Assembly (NCBI GenBank): GCA_012511845.1
Contig: JAAZFF010000177.1
Span: 1 to 12,355, forward strand
Source: Lentisphaerota bacterium
Lineage (GTDB): Bacteria > Verrucomicrobiota > Kiritimatiellia > RFP12 > UBA3636
Reading direction: 5' to 3'
Length of the DNA: 12,355 nt
In this document: positions 1 through 7,437 of the stretch, piece after piece
How the letters are laid out: every line of letters starts with the position of its first letter
How positions within the stretch are numbered: the first letter of the stretch is position 1
Program-made: the position numbers and the translations under genes
The notes under the pieces: model-generated
What the model was told of the DNA's origin: nothing
What the model saw: only the letters and a program-made list of their open reading frames with translations
The model's database searches: none

Positions 1-191
1 GAATAATATTTCTGTTCGGCTCATTACTGTATGAGCCTGTTATTGCAGAAATGCTGACAGCTCATTTCCACTTATCATGAGAAGTGAAATAGTATAGAAA
101 TAAAATCGACAGATGTTTTTGTTTTACGAACAGGTATTGCACTTGCTCTCGGTGCTGTTGTAGCGGGGATACGCATGCGTTCACAAACATG
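1..191. other. Non-coding stretch with possible gene remnants
   Basis: I see no intact gene here. Two short open stretches on the plus strand read like pieces of a membrane protein: positions 3-80 (a hydrophobic start, then EPVIAEMLTAH) and about 88-213 (containing RTGIALALGAVVAG). They lie in different frames and each ends at a stop, so at most they are the frameshifted end of a decayed gene lying mostly outside the window. The pieces are too short to assign a family, and chance open frames are an equally good explanation. Confidence 0.25.
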
Positions 192-221
192 TTCACGGCA
201 TAGAGTTTCTTAACATATAAT
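192..221 (+). promoter_or_regulatory. Candidate sigma70-type promoter for bioWF-bioD
   Basis: A perfect TATAAT (216-221) stands 18 bp after TTCACG (192-197), which matches TTGACA at four of six positions. It would start transcription near 228, about 70 bases before the preferred bioWF start. A small inverted repeat, TAAC (211-214) and GTTA (223-226) with 8 bp between, straddles the -10 box and could be an operator. Its arms and spacing do not match the longer BirA operator (arms like TTGTAAACC, about 15 bp apart), so biotin control by BirA is not supported. Confidence 0.4.
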
Positions 222-285
222 GGTTACGTTGCACTGCTCATTGAATTAAGATAAAATCATATGCTATCAACAAATGGCATATAAT

Positions 286-290
286 GGAGA
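286..290 (+). promoter_or_regulatory. Shine-Dalgarno GGAGA that selects the TTG start of bioWF
   Basis: GGAGA lies 7 bases before an in-frame TTG at 298-300. The upstream in-frame ATG at 274 has only A/T-rich sequence in front and no ribosome binding site. The protein from TTG begins MNKIYSLKMRAA, which puts the conserved BioW opening (Y-S-x-K/R-M-R-A) a few residues from the N terminus, as in Bacillus BioW. Confidence 0.6.
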
Positions 291-297
291 AATCAAT

Positions 298-2220
298 TTG
301 AATAAGATATACAGCCTCAAGATGCGAGCGGCGAAGGAGCTAGACGGTAGAGAAAAACATGTTTCCGGAGCTGAGAGGCTTGTGCCGGAAAGTGCTGTTA
401 TACCAGCGGCTGAATCTCTGGTAAATCGTGCCCTGCATCATTCAAATGGAACTCCTGACATTATAAATCTTAAAATTGAGTTGCAGGATCGTTCCGACAT
501 CCTGCATTTAGATGCCCTGCCTGTAAGAACAATAAAAACTCATACTTCTCAGGAGGGGCAGGAAAAAATGTGCGAATTGCTGAAAGAAATCGGAGTTCCA
601 CATGCCGAGGAAATTGTTGGGATGCTGTTGAAAATCCGTGGTATGCGCGGTGCCATGCTTCTTGATTCATGCACCCTTGAAAGACTGGAAAAAGATCCAC
701 TCCGCGGAGTTCGAGTGACGTACATGGATGCTGCAGAATCTGCCGTCAGAAATTCGAATCCGGAAAAGAATCATTTTTCTGAAGCTCTCATTCTGGCAAC
801 AAAGGTTGTCCATGCTCCTAACATCCAGGCTGAAATCTGTATTTCTGATGATACCGATTACTGTACCGGTTATGTAGCATCCAAAGAATTGGGATATGTA
901 CGTATTACCAAATTGAAAGAACAAGGCAGCAGGGTAGGGGGGAGAATTTTTATATACGACGGAGATCAGGCTGATAAGGAAAAAACAATAGACTATCTTG
1001 AAAAGCAAAGTGTTTTGGTGCATGGAGTAAGTTTGACGCCTGACAAATTCCCTGAAGAAGCACATTTACCAAGTCGTATTGAAGAAATCAGGGACGACTT
1101 GAATAAACTGAAAGAAAAGCATCTTCATAGAAGTATGCTCTCCATTGAAGGCACACAAGGGACGCATGTTAAAATAAATGAAAACGATGTTCTGATGTTT
1201 TCATCAAATAATTACCTTGATCTTGCAAATGACGCAAGATTAAAAGCTGCGACAGTAGAAGCTCTGGAAAAATATGGTGTCGGAGCAGGAGGTTCACGTC
1301 TTATTTCCGGCAATATGCAACCTCATCGTGATTTGGAGTCGCTTGTGGCTAAATTCAAAGGCACAGAAGCTGCCATTACATTTGCTACTGGATACATGGC
1401 AAATGTCGGCTGCATACAGGCGTTGTGCGGCGAAGGTGATGTCATTTTCAGCGATGAACTTAATCATGCCAGTATTATCGACGGGTGCCGCTTAAGTAGG
1501 GCGCACATTGTAGTATATAAGCATTGTGATATGGAGGATCTTGAAAATAAGATACGCAAATTTTCAAACGCAAGAGGTATGGTAGTCAGCGATGCAGTTT
1601 TCAGCATGGACGGCGATATTGCTCCTCTCCCGGAATTACTTGAAATTTCAAAACGATATGGTTTGATTACCCTGATAGATGAAGCTCATGCCACCGGTGT
1701 GATAGGGGCGACGGGGCATGGTATATGTGAACACTTCAACCTTACAGTAAAACCAGATATTTTAATGGGTACTTTCAGCAAGGCTGTAGGGAGCCAGGGA
1801 GGATTTTGCTGCGCCGGCAGCGATATTATCGATTATATAAAAAATAGGGCGAGAAGCTTTATTTTCTCTACCGCACCATCTCCAGCCATTGCGGCAGCTT
1901 CATCAGAGGGTATCAGTATAATAATGAGCGAACCATGGCGTGTAAAGTCGCTTCAAAAAAATATGAAACTTCTTTGTAAAATTTTTGCAAAGCATGGGGT
2001 TGCAGCTAACTCAGACAGTGCCATTTTGCCTGTTATTCTTGGTGAAGAATCAAAGGCGATGGAGATGTCGCTAAAACTTCTTCAGGATGGTATTCTGGTG
2101 TCAGCTATACGGTACCCGACAGTCAAACGCGGCAGTGCACGTCTGAGAATTGCTCTCATGGCAGCACATACAGAAGATGAAATAAAACGGGTTGTGAAAA
2201 GTATTAACAAGTATATATGA
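298..2220 (+). CDS. bioWF: Bifunctional BioWF: 6-carboxyhexanoate-CoA ligase fused to 8-amino-7-oxononanoate synthase
   Basis: This 640-residue cytosolic enzyme joins two successive steps of biotin synthesis. The N-terminal part (about 1-245) is BioW, which uses ATP and CoA to turn pimelate into pimeloyl-CoA. It shows KHVSGAERLVP (20-30), SDDTDYCTGYVA (183-194) and GGRIFIYDG (214-222). The C-terminal part (about 257-640) is BioF, a PLP enzyme that condenses pimeloyl-CoA with L-alanine to give KAPA. It shows GAGGSRLISGN (329-339), DELNHASIIDG (386-396), DEAHATG (461-467) and GTFSKAVGSQGG (491-502), with Lys495 as the expected PLP lysine. Both halves are full length with key motifs intact, so this is a true fusion and not a readthrough artefact. 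The start is TTG at 298 because of its ribosome binding site; ATG at 274 would add 8 residues. The stop overlaps the bioD start (ATGA), which points to translational coupling. Confidence 0.93.
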   Translation: MNKIYSLKMRAAKELDGREKHVSGAERLVPESAVIPAAESLVNRALHHSNGTPDIINLKIELQDRSDILHLDALPVRTIKTHTSQEGQEKMCELLKEIGVPHAEEIVGMLLKIRGMRGAMLLDSCTLERLEKDPLRGVRVTYMDAAESAVRNSNPEKNHFSEALILATKVVHAPNIQAEICISDDTDYCTGYVASKELGYVRITKLKEQGSRVGGRIFIYDGDQADKEKTIDYLEKQSVLVHGVSLTPDKFPEEAHLPSRIEEIRDDLNKLKEKHLHRSMLSIEGTQGTHVKINENDVLMFSSNNYLDLANDARLKAATVEALEKYGVGAGGSRLISGNMQPHRDLESLVAKFKGTEAAITFATGYMANVGCIQALCGEGDVIFSDELNHASIIDGCRLSRAHIVVYKHCDMEDLENKIRKFSNARGMVVSDAVFSMDGDIAPLPELLEISKRYGLITLIDEAHATGVIGATGHGICEHFNLTVKPDILMGTFSKAVGSQGGFCCAGSDIIDYIKNRARSFIFSTAPSPAIAAASSEGISIIMSEPWRVKSLQKNMKLLCKIFAKHGVAANSDSAILPVILGEESKAMEMSLKLLQDGILVSAIRYPTVKRGSARLRIALMAAHTEDEIKRVVKSINKYI

Positions 2221-2915
2221 AAAAAGGAATTTATTTTATAGGCGGTATCGATACTGGAGTCGGAAAAACATTCATTACCGGTTTGCTTGCAAGATATCTG
2301 CACAAAAACGGAGTCAGAGTTATAACTTTTAAACTTGTAGAAACCGGCTCCGATGGTATTTCCCAAGACATCAGAAAGCATCGTGACTTGATGGGAACAG
2401 GCTTGTTGCCGGAAGATCTTGCTGGGGTCACAGCTCCTGAAATATTTAAATTTCCAGCGTCACCGCATTTGTCGGCGCATTTAGAAAATAGAACTCTGAA
2501 TCTGAAGAAAATACGAAGTTCTCTCAATAAACTTCAACTTTCATATGATGTTATACTCGTTGAAGGTGCAGGAGGACTGGCAACTCCACTTACTAAAGAA
2601 TTATTAACTATTGAGTTTGTTGCAGAAGAAAACTGGTCGGTGATACTTGTTTCTTCAAGTCGGCTTGGAAGTTTGAACCACACAATCATGTCGATAGAAG
2701 TTGCAAAGTCTGCAAATGTGCATATTGCAGGAATAGTTTATAACCGGGCTCCTGAGACTGATTCAAAGATCGAAGAAGATACACAGCAATTTATATCAAA
2801 ATACCTGACACGAAAATATAGCGCATCTAAGTTGATTTCTGTTCCATGGATATATGACAAGGCAAATTTTCCGGAAATTGACTTTAGCAGAATATTAAAA
2901 TCCGGCACCAAATAA
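2217..2915 (+). CDS. bioD: ATP-dependent dethiobiotin synthetase BioD
   Basis: BioD closes the ureido ring of dethiobiotin from DAPA, CO2 and ATP in the cytosol, the step before BioB. The 232-residue length is normal. The P-loop reads GGIDTGVGKT (9-18), a slight variant of the usual G-T-D-T-G-V-G-K-T, with Lys17 and Thr18 kept. The substrate loop lysine is probably Lys39 (TFKLVETGS), and the ASPHLSA stretch (81-87) matches the family's SPH motif. VEGAGG (115-120) is the second conserved nucleotide and magnesium loop, and LGSLNHTIMSIEVAK (150-164) matches the family's LG-x-x-N-H segment. The start overlaps the bioWF stop by 4 bp, with no strong ribosome site of its own, so it is probably translated by coupling. 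KAPA must be aminated to DAPA by a BioA-type enzyme before BioD acts, and that gene is not in the window. Confidence 0.93.
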   Translation: MKKGIYFIGGIDTGVGKTFITGLLARYLHKNGVRVITFKLVETGSDGISQDIRKHRDLMGTGLLPEDLAGVTAPEIFKFPASPHLSAHLENRTLNLKKIRSSLNKLQLSYDVILVEGAGGLATPLTKELLTIEFVAEENWSVILVSSSRLGSLNHTIMSIEVAKSANVHIAGIVYNRAPETDSKIEEDTQQFISKYLTRKYSASKLISVPWIYDKANFPEIDFSRILKSGTK

Positions 2916-2933
2916 ATTTCGATGCCGGATTTT
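2897..2933. terminator. Probable bidirectional terminator between bioD and the rhamnosidase
   Basis: A perfect 11-bp inverted repeat, AAAATCCGGCA (2897-2907) and TGCCGGATTTT (2923-2933), encloses a 15-base loop. The left arm and the bioD stop codon (2913-2915) overlap, so the hairpin begins inside the gene. Read on the plus strand the stem is followed by a short T run. On the minus strand it is followed by TTTTAATATT, 37 bases past the rhamnosidase stop. A GC-rich core with A/T-rich flanks between convergent genes fits an intrinsic terminator working both ways. The loop is long and the U tracts are modest. Confidence 0.65.
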
Positions 2934-2969
2934 GTGCGTTACTTTATTAAAAAGTTATTTTGCCTTTTT

Positions 2970-5576
2970 CTAAGTATAGGCAACCTTGTAATTTCCTGCC
3001 GTAAGGGTAAAGCCCCTTGCTGTATTAACAGACTTTCCACCTACCTTCACCGTTGCCGGTGCGTTGGGCAGGAAGATTTTAGCCTGTGCGCTGAATGGAA
3101 TTGTGAAATTGAATTCAACACGATTCTTAGCGAGTTTCCAACTGACAGCATACATGCCGGCGGGTGAATCATACTTCATGTCAATGTACTTGAAGTCCTG
3201 CGGGGGGTCGGGTCTGATTTCTACTTTACGGAAGCCGGGGGAGTCTTCCAACGGATTTAATCCTGAAAGATGCCTGTACATCCATTCAACGATGGAGCCG
3301 TATGCATAGTGGTTCATGCTGTTCATGCCGATATCGCTCACAGAGCCGGCTTCAAGTACTGAGTTCCAGCGCTCCCAGATGGTTGTGGCTCCCATGTTGA
3401 CCTCATACAGCCAGCCCGGTAGTTTTTCACGCAGGAGAAGAGCGTATGCCACTTCAGGGTAGCCATTATCAGACAGAACGCGGCAAAGAATGGGTGTGCC
3501 GAGAAATCCAGTCGATAACGCCATACCATTGTCTTTAATTTTTTTGACAAGATCCATGATAAGGCGGTCTCTAAATTTTTCCGGTACGAGATTCATGTGC
3601 AGAGCCAGGACGTTGGCTGTCTGTGTATTTACAACACAGCGACCGTTAGGTGAAAAATATTCATTTACAAATGCTTCTTTTACTTCAGCAAGTAATTTTG
3701 AATAATACTCAACATCTGATTTCTCATCGAGTACTCGTGCAGCGTTTAATGTGAGCTCAACGGATCTTGCATAGTATACTGAAGCTACATAATGTTGATC
3801 TGTGCCGCCTTCTGAACTTTCGGGGTGCTTGTAGTTATCAAGTGCAAGCCAATCGGCAAAGTGATAGCCAGACTGCCACAGTCTCTTGCTTCCATGCTTG
3901 TCGTCCTGCGTCTTTATATAGCGTACCCATTCCTTCATCGCAATATATTGTTTGCGCAGGAGCTCCACGTCTCCGGAGAAAACATAGGAAGTCCAGGGCA
4001 ACACAGTTGCTACGTCACCCCAGGCACATGCACCGTATCCCTGTTTGTTTCTGAGCCAGTCCATCAATGCAGGTACAGTGTGTGGCACGCCGCCATCGTA
4101 GACTTTCTGTTCTAAAATCAGGTCGTTCATGTATTTCTGGTAGAACGCTGAACAATCCATATTGAAGTATGCTGTTCCAGAAAATACCTGGGCATCGCCG
4201 GTCCAGCCCAGTCGCTCATCACGCTGCGGGCAGTCTGTCGGTACATCAAGGAAGTTGCCTTTTTGTCCCCATAAAGCATTTCTGAACAATTTATTTACTT
4301 TTGCATTGGATGTTTTGATGTATCCTGTTCTATCTAATTTTGAATGTACAACATACCCTCTAAAATCTTCAGGATTTACATCATTTGTGTAGTTGTTCAG
4401 CCTCATGAAACGGAAGCCGTAAAAGGTAAAGGGAGGTCTCCCGACAGCTTCGTTGCCATCCGACGTGTATGTGTACTGTGCTTCTGCCTTGCGCAGGTTG
4501 TCCCGGAAAAAATTGCCCTGTTGGAGCAGCTCTCCGACTTGTATACTCCATGTTTTACCTGCAGCAGCTCTGTTTTTGATTTCGAACCAGCCTGTAAAAT
4601 TCTGCTTGAAATCAAGAACTGTTTCACCAGCAGGAGTCTTGATAATTTCCGGCTTGAGTGTTTCATGTATAGTTATGGGCGGGGAATATCTGTCATGCAA
4701 CGGACCCGCAGTTCCTTTGGGTGGCGTGAAAAGAACGGCTTCAACCCAGTCACCGGCTTTGCATTCATTAGTTGACCAGTCTTCTATCTCAAGATTTGCA
4801 TCGTAGTCTTCTCCATAATATATACTGCTCTTTACTACAGGTGACTTTGCACAGACCCAAGAGTTGTCAGTTGCTGCTACCAGTTTTACAGTTTTGCCGG
4901 TTTTGACACGAACTTCACAAATTGCTGCTGTGTTAGCACCAAAATTATCTGCATCCGCCCAGCCCAGATCCGAGTTGTACCATCCGGGACCGACATGCAT
5001 TCCAATGGTGTTTTCACCTTTTTTCAGCAACTTTGTTATATCAAATGTTTGTACCTGTATCTGCTGAGTGTATGAATGATATCCGGGAAGCAGAACTTCA
5101 TCAGTCGCGCGTTTACCGTTTACTTCAAGCTCATAAATACCAAGAGCCGAGCAATACGCACGGGCATCTGAGAAATCAGCTAATGAAAAAGTTTTCTTAA
5201 TAAAAAAGTGCTTATTGTCAGAATTGAATGGTGACGTTTGCCATTTTGCCTGCCATCTTTCTTTTTTCTTTCCTGTTTCAAAAAAAGCTTTTGCGGTAGC
5301 GCTTTCACCGGTATTGGCAACAACGGTAACGCGCCAGAAATATCGTGTTCGTTTTTCAGGAGTAAAATCAGGATAGTAGGCTACTGAACTGATCTTCGAT
5401 TCGTTACCGCTATCGAACACGATATCGGCAAATTTTGAATCGGTTGCAATTTCTATGCGTGCTGTTTTCTGCTTAGTTGCTTTTTCCGAATCAACTACCC
5501 AGGATAGGGTTAGTGGTTCAATGCTGAAACCGACAGGGTTTGTAAAATGATTTGTTCTAAGTTTTCGTATTTTCAT
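2970..5576 (-). CDS. Alpha-L-rhamnosidase, glycoside hydrolase family GH78
   Basis: This 868-residue enzyme should release terminal alpha-L-rhamnose from glycosides or polysaccharide fragments by an inverting mechanism. Regions in order are an N-terminal fibronectin-like beta domain (about 8-100), a carbohydrate-binding-like beta region with GIYELEVNGK (146-155) and GPGWYNSDLGW (196-206), an (alpha/alpha)6 barrel (about 415-765) and a C-terminal beta domain. The hallmark DVPTDCPQRDERLGWTGD runs from 444 to 461. Its Asp448, Glu454 and Trp458 have the same spacing as Asp630, Glu636 (general acid) and Trp640 of Streptomyces avermitilis Rha78A. Glu735 in TTIWERW is the likely partner of the catalytic base Glu895. 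No signal peptide is visible, so the enzyme is probably cytosolic and acts on imported oligosaccharides. It lies 54 bp after the aldo/keto reductase on the same strand, probably one operon. The stop is TAG, followed in frame by four codons and a TAA. Confidence 0.92.
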   Translation of the reverse strand: MKIRKLRTNHFTNPVGFSIEPLTLSWVVDSEKATKQKTARIEIATDSKFADIVFDSGNESKISSVAYYPDFTPEKRTRYFWRVTVVANTGESATAKAFFETGKKKERWQAKWQTSPFNSDNKHFFIKKTFSLADFSDARAYCSALGIYELEVNGKRATDEVLLPGYHSYTQQIQVQTFDITKLLKKGENTIGMHVGPGWYNSDLGWADADNFGANTAAICEVRVKTGKTVKLVAATDNSWVCAKSPVVKSSIYYGEDYDANLEIEDWSTNECKAGDWVEAVLFTPPKGTAGPLHDRYSPPITIHETLKPEIIKTPAGETVLDFKQNFTGWFEIKNRAAAGKTWSIQVGELLQQGNFFRDNLRKAEAQYTYTSDGNEAVGRPPFTFYGFRFMRLNNYTNDVNPEDFRGYVVHSKLDRTGYIKTSNAKVNKLFRNALWGQKGNFLDVPTDCPQRDERLGWTGDAQVFSGTAYFNMDCSAFYQKYMNDLILEQKVYDGGVPHTVPALMDWLRNKQGYGACAWGDVATVLPWTSYVFSGDVELLRKQYIAMKEWVRYIKTQDDKHGSKRLWQSGYHFADWLALDNYKHPESSEGGTDQHYVASVYYARSVELTLNAARVLDEKSDVEYYSKLLAEVKEAFVNEYFSPNGRCVVNTQTANVLALHMNLVPEKFRDRLIMDLVKKIKDNGMALSTGFLGTPILCRVLSDNGYPEVAYALLLREKLPGWLYEVNMGATTIWERWNSVLEAGSVSDIGMNSMNHYAYGSIVEWMYRHLSGLNPLEDSPGFRKVEIRPDPPQDFKYIDMKYDSPAGMYAVSWKLAKNRVEFNFTIPFSAQAKIFLPNAPATVKVGGKSVNTARGFTLTAGNYKVAYT

Positions 5577-5630
5577 TGCTTTATTTTACGTACTGGTTTT
5601 TATGTTCACTGGATGTAAACATGAAATCGG

Positions 5631-6506
5631 TTAAAATTCCTCACGCTCATCAGGATTCGCACAGGCCCCTCCGCATTGTGGAATATTGTCAAGTGCCTCC
5701 ATATCTTCATCCGATATGGTAAAATCAAAAATTGAAGCGTTCTCAACCATCCGTTCAGGTCTTTGAGACCTTGGAAGCGGCACGGCTCTATTCTGCAAAA
5801 TCCAGCGCAGACTAATCTGAGCAGGTGTTTTTGAAAGTTTTGATGCTATTGAAACGAGCGTCTCGTTTTCAAGTACAGCACCCTTGGCAATGGAACTCCA
5901 TGCCTGGGGAATTATGTTGTTATCCCAACAGAAATCAACCGTTGCCTGTTGTGAGAATCCGGGATGAATTTCTATTTGATTAACCATCGGCTTTACTTCA
6001 GCATCAGTAAAAAGGGCTTCTAAATGGTGGGGAAGAAAGTTGCTTACACCTATTGAACGAACTCGTCCTTCTTTATACAATTTTTCCAATGCACGCCATT
6101 TTTCGCGATTCACGGAACGCCATTCTTTACCATCGGTTTTTTCAACGGCAGGCCAGTGAAGCAGGTAAAGATCAACATAGTCGAGACCGAGCTTACTCAC
6201 TGACTCATCGAAGGCACTTATAGCAGCGTCGAACGTTTTGTTATCATTCCATAATTTTGTTGTTACAAAAAGTTCATTACGGGCAACCGGGCTTTTCTAG
6301 ACTGCCGAACCAACAGATTCTTCATTGCCGTAAATGGCAGCTGTATCAATGTGTCGGTAACCAACACGAATTGCTTCGGTAACTGCGTTAAATGTGTCAT
6401 CTCCTGGAGGTATCTGCCAGGTTCCAAATCCTACACAAGGCATGCCGACGCCATTCGCAAGAGTAAATTCATCTTTCAGTGATTTCATTTCAGAAGCAGC
6501 TTTCAT
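5631..6506 (-). pseudogene. Aldo/keto reductase interrupted by one in-frame TAG
   Basis: Two pieces form one continuous reading frame of 292 codons broken only by TAG at codon 70 (6297-6299). The joined protein is a full-length aldo/keto reductase, an NAD(P)H-dependent carbonyl reductase. The family tetrad is present: Asp54 and Tyr59 (IDTAAIYGNE) before the stop, Lys84 (VTTKLW) and His117 (LLHWP) after it. Other family marks are GFGTWQ (26-31), GVSNFLPHHL and VNQIEIHPG. The start is ATG at 6506 because AAGGAG lies 8 bases upstream; the TTG at 6527 has no ribosome site. The stop falls in the alpha-helix after the Tyr motif, where relatives usually carry Lys, Arg or Gln. No other damage is visible, so it is a very recent nonsense mutation, a sequencing error, or a suppressed amber codon. 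A GTG at 6200 could restart only a fragment lacking three of the four catalytic residues. It precedes the rhamnosidase and may serve sugar metabolism, but the substrate is unknown. Confidence 0.85.
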
Positions 6507-6513
6507 CAATTTT

Positions 6514-6532
6514 CTCCTTAAGTGCAATTATA
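6514..6532 (-). promoter_or_regulatory. Ribosome binding site and candidate -10 box of the aldo/keto reductase
   Basis: On the minus strand AAGGAG (6514-6519) lies 7 bases before the ATG that ends at 6506, fixing that start. A perfect TATAAT (6527-6532) lies just upstream of it and could be a -10 box giving a leader of about 14 bases. I find no convincing -35 box at the proper spacing, so the ribosome site is firm and the promoter is tentative. Confidence 0.45.
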
Positions 6533-6611
6533 CGTTATACTTGAAACAGTCTAACATACAGCAATAAGTAAAACAAGATGCAGAAACACCCTCAGCGGCT
6601 CCAATAATAAC

Positions 6612-6657
6612 ATCGTTATCGGATTCGAAAACGATCTAGGCACCGGTAACGTACGTA
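6612..6657. repeat. Small inverted repeat and palindrome
   Basis: ATCGTT (6612-6617) and AACGAT (6630-6635) form a 6-bp inverted repeat with a 12-base loop. ACCGGT (6642-6647) and ACGTACGT (6649-6656) are perfect palindromes just beyond. The word style (CGTAC, GAAAACGAT) resembles the repeats near the right end of the window, so this may be another degenerate copy of a dispersed intergenic element, or a regulator site. Neither is shown. Confidence 0.4.
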
Positions 6658-6670
6658 ATCTGAAATTAGA

Positions 6671-6692
6671 CTTGTTGGTCAATTCTTGTTGG
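6671..6692 (+). repeat. Direct repeat CTTGTTGG, 14-bp period
   Basis: CTTGTTGG occurs exactly twice, at 6671-6678 and 6685-6692. A looser copy, CTTGTTGT, occurs at 6750-6757. The position upstream of the envelope cluster would suit a regulator binding in tandem, but the unit is short and could be chance. Confidence 0.35.
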
Positions 6693-6793
6693 CAAGTCGG
6701 CAGGTTTTTTGCGACTATAGTGGTGTAGTATTTGCTGGTGTTGTTTTCACTTGTTGTCTATTAGCAGTTTAACCTTATAGTGAAAGGGTTGTC

Positions 6794-7432
6794 ATGAGAA
6801 ATAAATCATGCGTTACCAGATCGATTTTCCCTTACCTGATACGGCATATTTTACTGCCGAGGGTAGCAGTGTTATTAATGTGTGTGCTCGTGATGGCTTT
6901 GCCTGCCGATGCCTCGATAAAGAAACTTCAGACTACTAAGGTGTCGTTGTTCAGTCTGTTGCTGGAGAACTTTGACAAAGAGGGAAAAGCATTTAACAGC
7001 TTTAACCGTGAAGGAGAGCTGCCTGTATTTCACTCTGTAAGCTGGAATCCGGAAACCAGAATCTTAAACTGGCGCTTTCTGACGGCAGGCGATGGTGAGC
7101 TTTCAGCGAAGTTCGGCGAACTGTCACAGACCGATGCCATGAAGCTGGCTGAAGAGCAATTGAATAATGTGGCACTTTTTATCGGGCTTGTTTCAATACC
7201 GGGACTTGAACAGCCCATAGGCGTGCTCGACAACACAGACTTTGTAGAACAGGGGTTGTTAACTGAAGGTGAATGGCGTCTGACTCGCAGACAGTTGGCG
7301 TCTGCATCTGTAATTCACCTTGCAGTATCGTGCAGGGACGGTCAATTTGTGCTCCTGCGACAATCCGATGGCAAGACGATTAAAAGCGACTTGTCCGAAA
7401 TTCCTGAAGCAGTTGATAAAGAACGGAATTAA
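6794..7432 (+). CDS. Exported protein of unknown family (cluster protein A)
   Basis: I do not recognise this 212-residue protein. It opens with a long basic segment (1-23), then a hydrophobic stretch (about 24-37) ending PADA-S, a standard signal peptidase I site after residue 41. The mature part of about 170 residues is probably periplasmic or outside the cell. It mixes short beta-prone segments (VFHSVSWNPETRILNWRF) with one helix (LSQTDAMKLAEEQLNN). There is a single mature cysteine (CRDG), no lipobox and no later membrane segment. The start at ATG 6794 is supported by AAAGGG 5 bases upstream, and no internal ATG has a better site. The stop is 5 bp before gene B, so it is the first gene of a five-gene unit in which all products are exported. 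It shows no similarity that I can see to the CsgG-like proteins downstream. Confidence 0.8.
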   Translation: MRNKSCVTRSIFPYLIRHILLPRVAVLLMCVLVMALPADASIKKLQTTKVSLFSLLLENFDKEGKAFNSFNREGELPVFHSVSWNPETRILNWRFLTAGDGELSAKFGELSQTDAMKLAEEQLNNVALFIGLVSIPGLEQPIGVLDNTDFVEQGLLTEGEWRLTRRQLASASVIHLAVSCRDGQFVLLRQSDGKTIKSDLSEIPEAVDKERN

Positions 7433-7437
7433 ATGCC

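Larger units (their letters stand above)
6533..6793. other. Intergenic region between divergent operons
   Basis: This gap separates the leftward reductase-rhamnosidase unit from the rightward envelope cluster and should hold promoters for both. No open frame in it looks coding. It contains a small hairpin, an 8-bp palindrome and repeated TTGTTG words. Possible -10 words (TATAGT at 6716-6721, TTATAG at 6775-6780) lack a matching -35 box at normal spacing, or would start transcription inside the ribosome site. I therefore assign no promoter to the cluster. AAAGGG (6783-6788) is the ribosome binding site of the first cluster gene. Confidence 0.5.

Noticed and set aside
211..226. BirA operator at the bio promoter
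   Set aside because: The arms are only 4 bp with an 8-bp spacer, unlike the 9-bp arms and roughly 15-bp spacer of known BirA sites.
2922..5067. Many open frames on the plus strand across 2922-5067
   Set aside because: They lie opposite the GH78 gene, show no family motifs and lack ribosome sites; they are shadows of the rhamnosidase.
5631..6200. Separate short aldo/keto reductase gene starting at GTG 6200
   Set aside because: It would lack the cofactor-pocket start and three catalytic residues; the frame upstream is continuous apart from one TAG, so it is the back half of a broken gene.
6751..6780. Promoter TTGTTG/TTATAG just before gene A
   Set aside because: Transcription would begin inside or after the ribosome binding site at 6783-6788, so it cannot make a normal message.
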